Shown here: one piece after another, positions 1-4,567 of the stretch
Numbering within the stretch: the stretch's first letter is position 1
Layout of the letters: every line of letters begins with the position of its first letter
Assembly (NCBI GenBank): GCA_021202495.1
Contig: JAJQCX010000156.1
Coordinates: forward strand, 1-7,026
From: Clostridia bacterium
GTDB taxonomy: Bacteria; Bacillota; Clostridia; UMGS1883
Direction: 5' to 3'
DNA length: 7,026 bases
Made by a program: the position numbers and the translations under genes
Notes under the pieces: model-generated
The model's input: only the letters and a program-made list of their open reading frames with translations
Told to the model about the DNA's origin: nothing
Database searches by the model: none

Positions 1-53
1 GATATGCCAAAGGTGATAAAATGATTTACAGAGTATATTTTCGGAGGATTTAA

Positions 54-476
54 ATGAATATTTTAATGCTGTTGACGCCCAAGAGCGAGGTTGCTTACAT
101 AAAGGACAGCTACACCGTTCGGCAGGCGCTGGAAAAGATGGAATATCACAGATACAGCTCGATACCGATAATAAACAGTGCGGGCGAATATGTGGGCACG
201 ATAACCGAGGGCGATTTGCTTTGGGGAATAAAAAACAAGGTCGGCTTTGAGGGTTGGAAAAGGCTTGAGGAGTGCAGCGTTATGGACATACCGCGCCATT
301 CGGACAAAAAGGCGATAGGGATAGGAAGCCGGGTCGAGGATTTGTTCGACACGGCAATGGAGCAGAATTTTGTGCCGGTGACGGATGACGCGAACACGTT
401 TATCGGGATTGTCACGAGAAGAAAGATAATGGAGTATATTATAAAGTCGGAGGCGGGAGAAAATGAAAAAAAGTAA
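54..476 (+). CDS. Two-CBS-domain protein, DarB/YkuL-like (putative adenine-nucleotide or c-di-AMP sensor)
   Basis: Small cytoplasmic protein of 140 residues consisting almost entirely of a tandem CBS pair (Bateman module). The first repeat spans about residues 5-60, with YSSIPIIN at 34-41 and GTITEGDL at 48-55. The second spans about 75-132, with DIPR at 78-81, NFVPVTD at 105-111 and GIVTRRKIMEYI at 118-129. CBS pairs bind adenine nucleotides and act as sensors or regulatory partners. The DIPR segment and the C-terminal TRR resemble Bacillus subtilis DarB (YkuL), a stand-alone CBS protein that binds c-di-AMP; this is from memory and the ligand here is inference. There is no attached enzyme or transporter domain, so it must act through a partner. 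The ATG is preceded by GGAGG at 43-47 with a 6-base spacer. I see no convincing promoter in the 53 bases upstream, so it may belong to an operon that begins outside the window. Its end overlaps the next gene by 14 bases, suggesting translational coupling. Confidence 0.88.
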   Translation: MNILMLLTPKSEVAYIKDSYTVRQALEKMEYHRYSSIPIINSAGEYVGTITEGDLLWGIKNKVGFEGWKRLEECSVMDIPRHSDKKAIGIGSRVEDLFDTAMEQNFVPVTDDANTFIGIVTRRKIMEYIIKSEAGENEKK

Positions 477-753
477 ATTCGGAATGATTGTCTTTTGGGA
501 ATGCGTCATTTGCGCGGCGCTCGCGATAATTATGCGGGTGTGCGTGTTCGGGCTTTTGAGCAATGAGAGCATGATGCACGTGAGGATTGCGACGCATGCT
601 TTGATGATAGGGCTGACAGCGAGCGTATTTATGCTCTTTGCACTGACCGTAAAGAGGGCGTGGAAAACGCATGGGAAATACATAGCTTTGCCGCTGATAT
701 TTACGCTGTTCGGCGTTGTGCTGAACATGGCGGCATATGGAGTGGATTTTTAA
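463..753 (+). CDS. Small three-helix membrane protein of unknown function
   Basis: A 96-residue hydrophobic protein that I do not recognise. It has a basic start (MKKSKF) and three likely transmembrane helices at about residues 8-31, 43-63 and 73-92. The loop between helices 1 and 2 is short (SNESMMH, 33-39), the loop between helices 2 and 3 is basic (VKRAWKTHGK, 63-72), and the tail is short (GVDF). By the positive-inside rule, the N terminus and the 2-3 loop probably face the cytoplasm. Two cysteines (15, 17) lie in helix 1 and a third at 27; they do not form a recognisable metal-binding motif. The start lies 14 bases inside the upstream CBS gene, with GGAGG at 449-453 and a 9-base spacer, so the two are probably co-translated. 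A link to the CBS protein is suggested only by this coupling. Expression as a real gene is likely given the start context and the clean membrane pattern. Confidence 0.75.
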   Translation: MKKSKFGMIVFWECVICAALAIIMRVCVFGLLSNESMMHVRIATHALMIGLTASVFMLFALTVKRAWKTHGKYIALPLIFTLFGVVLNMAAYGVDF

Positions 754-755
754 TT

Positions 756-772
756 CGGAGGATAAAAGTGTG
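756..772 (+). promoter_or_regulatory. Shine-Dalgarno and GTG start that set the desulfurase start
   Basis: CGGAGG (756-761) is followed by an 8-base spacer and GTG at 770-772. An in-frame ATG at 737 would give an 11-residue extension (MEWIFNSEDKS) that overlaps the previous gene, lacks a good ribosome-binding site, and is encoded largely by the Shine-Dalgarno region itself. Cysteine desulfurases normally begin directly with a sequence like MIYLDNSATT, which is what the GTG start gives. Confidence 0.85.
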
Positions 773-1882
773 ATATATTTGGATAACAGTGCAACGACGA
801 TGCCGGCAAAAGAGGTGCGCGAGGCGTTTTGCAATGTGTGCGGCGAGGTTTTCGGCAATCCGTCAAGCACGCACAGGGTGGGGCGCGAGGCGGCGGCGAT
901 TGTCGCGGCGGCGCGAAAAAAGGCAGCGGAATATTTGGGCTGCACAGCGGAGGAGATATATTTTACTTCCGGCGGTACGGAATCGGACAACATTGCGGTG
1001 CTGGGCGGCGCGAATTTAAAACGCGGGCGGCGCGTTGTGACGACGGCAATCGAGCATCCTGCGGTTTTGCGTGCGATGGAAGCCCTTGAAGAAAAGGGCT
1101 TTGAGGTGATAAAAATAATGCCCGAAAAGGACGGGAGCATTGACGCGGAAAAGGTGATTGAGAGCGTGAATGACGAAACGTCGCTTGTGAGCGTGATGCA
1201 CGTAAATAACGAAACGGGAGCTGTTTCGGACATTGCGAACATTGCATCGGAGGCGAAGAAAAGGGCGCCGAGGGCGCTCATACACACAGACGCGGTGCAA
1301 AGCTTCGGACATATTGAGACGAACGTGAAAAAGCTTAATGTCGATTTAATGAGCGTGAGCGGGCACAAGATACATTCCGTAAAGGGCTCGGGGCTTCTAT
1401 TTGTGAGAAAAGGCGTGAACAATTTGAAGTCGCCGATATACGGCGGCGGGCAGGAGAAGGGCATTCGCTCGGGAACGGAGAACACCGCCGCGATACACGC
1501 GCTCGGAAAGGCGATTGAACTGATAGATTTAAGTGACGCCGCAAGAGTGGCAAAGCTGCGGGAGAGGCTGCTCGCGGGGCTCATGGAGACGGGCAACGCG
1601 GTTTACAACGGCGGGGAAAATAGTTCTCCTTATATATTGAACGTTTCGTTTATGGGAGTGCGCTCGGAGGTTATGTTAAACGCACTTGACGCGAAAGGCA
1701 TTATGGTTTCAAGTGCGTCCGCGTGTGCGAGAGGCAAGGGGACGAGCCACGTTCTGAAGGCAATGGGCGCAAAGTACGCGGACAATGCGATACGTTTCAG
1801 TATGTCGCGCTATACGACGGGAGAAGAGATAGAAGAAACGATAAAATCAGTATGTGAAGTATTAAAGCTTTATAGGAGATAG
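770..1882 (+). CDS. nifS: Cysteine desulfurase, NifS/IscS family (likely sulfur donor to ThiI)
   Basis: PLP-dependent class V aminotransferase-fold enzyme of 370 residues that converts L-cysteine to L-alanine and leaves a persulfide on an active-site cysteine. Visible landmarks, numbered from the GTG start, are the N-terminal IYLDNSATT, GNPSSTH near residue 30, FTSGGTESDN near 65-74, HVNNETG near 145-151, the aspartate in HTDAVQ, the PLP-binding lysine in SGHK (Lys200), and the catalytic cysteine in SSASACARGKG (Cys319), followed by TSHVLKAMG. All key residues are present and the length is usual for the family. It sits 16 bases after the membrane-protein gene and 10 bases before thiI. In Bacillus subtilis a NifS-like enzyme (NifZ) encoded beside thiI supplies sulfur for tRNA 4-thiouridine, so a dedicated ThiI partner is the most likely role. 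A general role in Fe-S cluster assembly cannot be excluded, but no IscU/SufU, regulator or other cluster-assembly gene is nearby. Confidence 0.95.
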   Translation: MIYLDNSATTMPAKEVREAFCNVCGEVFGNPSSTHRVGREAAAIVAAARKKAAEYLGCTAEEIYFTSGGTESDNIAVLGGANLKRGRRVVTTAIEHPAVLRAMEALEEKGFEVIKIMPEKDGSIDAEKVIESVNDETSLVSVMHVNNETGAVSDIANIASEAKKRAPRALIHTDAVQSFGHIETNVKKLNVDLMSVSGHKIHSVKGSGLLFVRKGVNNLKSPIYGGGQEKGIRSGTENTAAIHALGKAIELIDLSDAARVAKLRERLLAGLMETGNAVYNGGENSSPYILNVSFMGVRSEVMLNALDAKGIMVSSASACARGKGTSHVLKAMGAKYADNAIRFSMSRYTTGEEIEETIKSVCEVLKLYRR

Positions 1883-1892
1883 GAGCTAGATT

Positions 1893-3077
1893 ATGGGTGT
1901 AAAGGAAATTTTGCTCGTGAAATACGGGGAGATAATTTTAAAGGGATTAAACCGCTCAAAGTTTGAAAATATGCTCGAATCGAACATAAAGCGCACGGCG
2001 GGAGCGGACGCGATAAAAGAAATGAAGGCGAGCCAAGCTATTATATATATTATTCCCGCAGAGGGCGTTGATATTGATGCTTTGGCAAAGAAAATTTCAA
2101 AGGTGTTCGGAATTTTGTCCATAATAAAGGCGGGAGTGTTCCCGAAGGATATGGACGTGATATTGAGTGAGGGCGTGGAATATGTCGCACCGTTTTTGAA
2201 GGATTTAAAGACCTTTAAGGTTGAGGCAAAGCGAAGCGACAAGAAATTTCCGTATAATTCGCCCGAAATTTCGCGGCTTATGGGCGGGGAGGTGTTGGCG
2301 AAGTGTCATCATTTGAAGGTCAATGTGAACGAGCCGGACACTGTTGTGAGAGTTGAAATACGCGACAATGAGGCTTATGTTTTCGCGGACAGCGCGGTGA
2401 CAAAGGGCTTGGGCGGTATGCCGGTGCGCTCAAACGGGCGGGCGACGCTTCTCATTTCGGGCGGCATAGATTCGCCGGTCGCGGGCTGGATGATGGCAAA
2501 GCGCGGCGTTGAAATTGAGGCGGTGCATTTTTGCTCTCCGCCGTATACGAGCGAGCTTGCGAAGGAAAAGGTGATAAGCTTAGCCAAAATTTTGGCGCAG
2601 TACACGGGAGGCTATACGCTTTACATTGTGCCCTTTACCGAGCAGCAGCTTGCGATAAGAGACAATTGCCCCGAGGAGCATTTGACGCTTGTTATGCGCC
2701 GAATGATGATGAAGGTTGCGGAAAAAATCGCACAGAGAAATAAGTCGCAGGCTTTGATAACGGGCGAGAGCTTAGGGCAGGTCGCAAGCCAGACGATTGA
2801 GGCGCTGGGCGTTACGACGGACGCGGTGAACATGAATATTCTGCGCCCGCTCATCGGCATGGACAAAGAGGAGATAATTACGATTGCGCGTAAAATAGGC
2901 ACGTTTGAAACGTCGATACTTCCCTATGAGGACTGCTGCACGGTGTTTGTGCCAAAGCACCCGACGACGCGCCCGAAGATTGAGAGCGTTTTAAAGAGCG
3001 AGGGGAAAATTGATATGGAATATTGGGTAAACAAGGCGGTTGAGGAAACCGAGTGGATGAGAATCGAGGCGGAGTGA
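1893..3077 (+). CDS. thiI: tRNA 4-thiouridine synthetase ThiI (rhodanese-less form)
   Basis: Cytoplasmic enzyme of 394 residues that adenylates uridine 8 of tRNA with ATP and replaces the oxygen with sulfur; the family can also supply sulfur for the thiamine thiazole. The N-terminal ferredoxin-like segment begins LLVKYGEIILKGLNR. A THUMP RNA-binding domain spans roughly residues 60-165. The PP-loop adenylation domain carries the signature ISGGIDSPVAGW, with SGGIDS at 189-194. Near the C terminus is the family segment YEDCCTVFVPKHPTTRPK (Cys348-Cys349), which contains the conserved catalytic cysteine region. The protein ends soon after, so the C-terminal rhodanese domain of the Escherichia coli enzyme is absent, as in Bacillus. 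Sulfur must therefore come from a separate donor, most simply the cysteine desulfurase encoded immediately upstream. The ATG has AGGAG at 1881-1885 with a 7-base spacer, overlapping the desulfurase stop. Its own stop shares one base with the cinA start. Confidence 0.96.
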   Translation: MGVKEILLVKYGEIILKGLNRSKFENMLESNIKRTAGADAIKEMKASQAIIYIIPAEGVDIDALAKKISKVFGILSIIKAGVFPKDMDVILSEGVEYVAPFLKDLKTFKVEAKRSDKKFPYNSPEISRLMGGEVLAKCHHLKVNVNEPDTVVRVEIRDNEAYVFADSAVTKGLGGMPVRSNGRATLLISGGIDSPVAGWMMAKRGVEIEAVHFCSPPYTSELAKEKVISLAKILAQYTGGYTLYIVPFTEQQLAIRDNCPEEHLTLVMRRMMMKVAEKIAQRNKSQALITGESLGQVASQTIEALGVTTDAVNMNILRPLIGMDKEEIITIARKIGTFETSILPYEDCCTVFVPKHPTTRPKIESVLKSEGKIDMEYWVNKAVEETEWMRIEAE

Positions 3078-4318
3078 TGCTGAAAGCGGAAATAATATCG
3101 GTGGGAACAGAGCTTTTGATGGGGCAGATTGCAAACGGCGACACGCAGTTTATTGCGCAGAGGCTGCCGCAATTGGGAATTGCGTTGCTGCATACGTCGG
3201 TTGTGGGCGACAACGCGGAGAGGCTGCTTGATGCGGTGCGCTGCGCAAAGGAGCGTTCGGACGTTGTGATATTTACCGGCGGCTTGGGACCGACGGACGA
3301 TGATTTGACGAAAGAGACGGCTGCGGAGGCGTTCGGCAAAAAGCTTGTCTTTGACGAACGTTCGTATGAAGTGATGAAAAATTATTTCGCGATGACAAAC
3401 CGTGCCATGCCGGAAAACAACATAAAGCAGGCATATGTGCCCGAAGGGTGCATTGTGCTTGAAAACCGCAACGGCACGGCGCCGGGATGTATAATAGAAG
3501 ATAACGGAAAATACGCGGTGATGCTGCCGGGACCGCCGCGCGAGCTGCAGCCCATGTTTAAAGAGGGAGTTGCGCCGTTTTTGAGCAAAATATCGGGCGT
3601 CTGCATGAAATCGCGCGTTTTGCGCGTGTTCGGCTTGGGGGAGAGCCAAGCTGCGCAAATGCTTGACGAATTGATAAAGGGGCAGACAAATCCGACGATT
3701 GCGCCCTATGCAAAGGAGGGCGAGGTGACGTTTCGGATAACGGCGTCGGCGGAAAGTGAGCCGGAGGCGGAAAATCTGCTCTCGGAGACGGCGGATAAGA
3801 TATATGAAATTTTGGGGGATTATATCTACGCCGAGGGCGATGAAGCATCTCTTGCGGAAGTTGTGGTAAAAAGCTTAACCGAAAAAGGGCTTAAAATGGC
3901 GACTGCCGAGAGCTGTACGGGAGGCGGGATTGGAAAAATGATAACGAGCATTCCCGGAGCGAGCGAGGTTTACAAATTCGGCTTTATTACGTATGCAAAC
4001 GAAGCGAAGGAAAAAATGCTCGGCGTGAAGCATGAGACGCTTGAAAAGTACGGCGCGGTGAGCGAAGAGACGGCGCGGGAAATGGCAATGGGCGCAAGGG
4101 AAAAGAGCGGATCTGACATTGCAGTCTCGGTGACGGGAATTGCGGGGCCGGGCGGCGGGAGCGAGAAAAAGCCCGTGGGATTGGTATATATCGGCGTGTG
4201 TGACAAAAACGGCTGCGAGGCGTTTAAATTCAACCAAGCGGGCGATCGTGAAAGAGTGCGGCAGAAGAGCGCGCTCTGTGCGCTTGATATTGTGCGGCGA
4301 AGATGCGCGAGGCTGTGA
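3077..4318 (+). CDS. cinA: CinA: MoCF-domain protein with C-terminal nicotinamide-nucleotide amidase domain
   Basis: Full-length two-domain CinA of 413 residues. The N-terminal MoaB/MogA-like (COG1058) domain covers about residues 1-170 and shows EIISVGTELLMGQ at the start, TGGLGPTDDDLTKE at 67-80 and LPGPPRE at 150-156; in some homologues this domain has ADP-ribose pyrophosphatase activity. The C-terminal CinA/PncC domain covers about 255-413 and shows AESCTGG at 277-283, IPGASEVYKFGFITYAN, and TGIAGPGGGS at 353-362. This domain hydrolyses nicotinamide mononucleotide to nicotinate mononucleotide plus ammonia in NAD recycling. I chose the ATG at 3077, which overlaps the thiI TGA by one base (TGATG) and is preceded by an AGGCGGAG Shine-Dalgarno. 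An in-frame ATG at 3053 would add eight residues inside thiI and is not supported by the family's usual start. The historical name refers to competence, but no competence genes or recA are visible here. It is the last gene before a strong terminator. Confidence 0.95.
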   Translation: MLKAEIISVGTELLMGQIANGDTQFIAQRLPQLGIALLHTSVVGDNAERLLDAVRCAKERSDVVIFTGGLGPTDDDLTKETAAEAFGKKLVFDERSYEVMKNYFAMTNRAMPENNIKQAYVPEGCIVLENRNGTAPGCIIEDNGKYAVMLPGPPRELQPMFKEGVAPFLSKISGVCMKSRVLRVFGLGESQAAQMLDELIKGQTNPTIAPYAKEGEVTFRITASAESEPEAENLLSETADKIYEILGDYIYAEGDEASLAEVVVKSLTEKGLKMATAESCTGGGIGKMITSIPGASEVYKFGFITYANEAKEKMLGVKHETLEKYGAVSEETAREMAMGAREKSGSDIAVSVTGIAGPGGGSEKKPVGLVYIGVCDKNGCEAFKFNQAGDRERVRQKSALCALDIVRRRCARL

Positions 4319-4338
4319 TATTATATTGAAATAAAAAA

Positions 4339-4376
4339 CGCTCGAAAGCTTCACTGCGGGCTTTCGGGCGCTTTTT
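4339..4376 (+). terminator. Rho-independent terminator after cinA
   Basis: An 11-base-pair stem, CGCTCGAAAGC (4339-4349) with GCTTTCGGGCG (4360-4370), one G-T wobble, closes a 10-base loop. One C and a run of five T (4372-4376) follow. It begins 20 bases after the cinA stop. Six A residues (4333-4338) before the stem would give a U run on the opposite strand, so it could work both ways, although no minus-strand gene is seen here. Confidence 0.92.
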
Positions 4377-4384
4377 CGCTATGC

Positions 4385-4407
4385 TTATCGCCTAAAAACA
4401 GGCATAA
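4385..4407. repeat. Small bulged inverted repeat in the spacer
   Basis: TTAT-C-GCCT (4385-4393) pairs with AGGCATAA (4400-4407) around an AAAAAC loop: eight pairs with one bulged C. There is no following T-run, so it is not a second terminator. It could be a protein-binding dyad or chance; its role is unknown. Confidence 0.4.
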
Positions 4408-4431
4408 TATTAAAGTAGAAAAAAATCTATA

Positions 4432-4453
4432 TAAAAAAATTTAAATTTTTTTA
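4432..4453. repeat. Perfect 22-base A/T palindrome, possible UP element or bent DNA
   Basis: A run of seven A, TTT, AAA and seven T, flanked by T and A, makes a perfect palindrome of 22 bases centred between 4442 and 4443. Phased A- and T-tracts of this kind curve DNA and bind the RNA polymerase alpha subunit C-terminal domains when placed upstream of a promoter. Its centre lies about 55 bases before the predicted transcription start of the hydrolase gene, which fits an UP element or an AT-preferring DNA-binding protein site. The palindrome is directly visible; the function is inference. Confidence 0.55.
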
Positions 4454-4482
4454 ATTTTTTTGGTGATTATTTATAAATTTAA

Positions 4483-4502
4483 TGGTATGATAGTAATATA
4501 AT
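4483..4502 (+). promoter_or_regulatory. Candidate promoter for the secreted hydrolase (extended -10)
   Basis: TGGTATGAT at 4483-4491 fits an extended -10 element (TG-N-TATGAT, one mismatch to TATAAT). A second, perfect TATAAT lies at 4497-4502. Neither has a good TTGACA-like -35 at 16-18 bases; the nearest sequences are GTGATT and TAAATT. An extended -10 with upstream A/T tracts can compensate for a poor -35. Transcription would start at about 4498-4510 and give a leader of roughly 60-70 bases. A promoter somewhere here is expected because a strong terminator lies upstream. Confidence 0.5.
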
Positions 4503-4505
4503 TTT

Positions 4506-4561
4506 TATACCTGAGGACGCAGCAGTCAGTTGCCGTTCTATACAAAAGGTATAGGGAGGAG
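4506..4561 (+). promoter_or_regulatory. Structured 5' leader with two mutually exclusive folds next to the Shine-Dalgarno
   Basis: Fold 1: TATACCT (4506-4512) pairs perfectly with AGGTATA (4547-4553), enclosing an inner stem of GGACGCA (4515-4521) with TG-C-CGTTC (4531-4538, one bulged C, one G-T wobble). Fold 2: CTATAC (4538-4543) pairs perfectly with GTATAG (4549-4554) over an AAAAG loop, directly against the Shine-Dalgarno GGGAGGAG (4554-4561). The folds share 4549-4553, so only one can form at a time. This resembles a riboregulator or a stability hairpin, but it matches no riboswitch class that I recognise. The pairings are seen in the sequence; the regulation is inference. Confidence 0.45.
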
Positions 4562-4567
4562 AAAATC

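Noticed and set aside
34..39. TATATT as a -10 box for the CBS gene
   Set aside because: It has no -35-like sequence at the right distance and sits only 15 bases before the ATG, partly against the Shine-Dalgarno.
1..53. 3' end of an upstream gene
   Set aside because: Two frames could be gene tails: one ending at TGA 22-24 and one at TAA 51-53 that overlaps the Shine-Dalgarno of the CBS gene. With so few codons I cannot choose or name a product. The short spacing elsewhere makes an upstream operon partner plausible, but it is not supported enough to annotate.
737..769. Longer N terminus for the cysteine desulfurase from an ATG at 737
   Set aside because: It overlaps the previous gene, lacks a good Shine-Dalgarno, and is encoded through the Shine-Dalgarno that serves the GTG at 770. 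Family members begin at the IYLDNSATT segment.
439..1596. Open frame of 385 codons on the minus strand across the membrane-protein and desulfurase genes
   Set aside because: It is antisense to an unmistakable cysteine desulfurase, its translation is Ser/Pro/Phe-rich low-information sequence, and it has no ribosome-binding site in a sensible place.
3053..3076. Longer N terminus for CinA from an ATG at 3053
   Set aside because: The extra eight residues (MDENRGGV) lie inside thiI and are not typical of CinA. The ATG at 3077 has a Shine-Dalgarno and the usual one-base stop-start overlap.
4498..4561. Known riboswitch, such as a c-di-GMP type suggested by GGACGCA in the leader
   Set aside because: The leader is far too short and lacks the second helix and tetraloop-receptor features of that class. 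The shared heptamer is probably coincidence.
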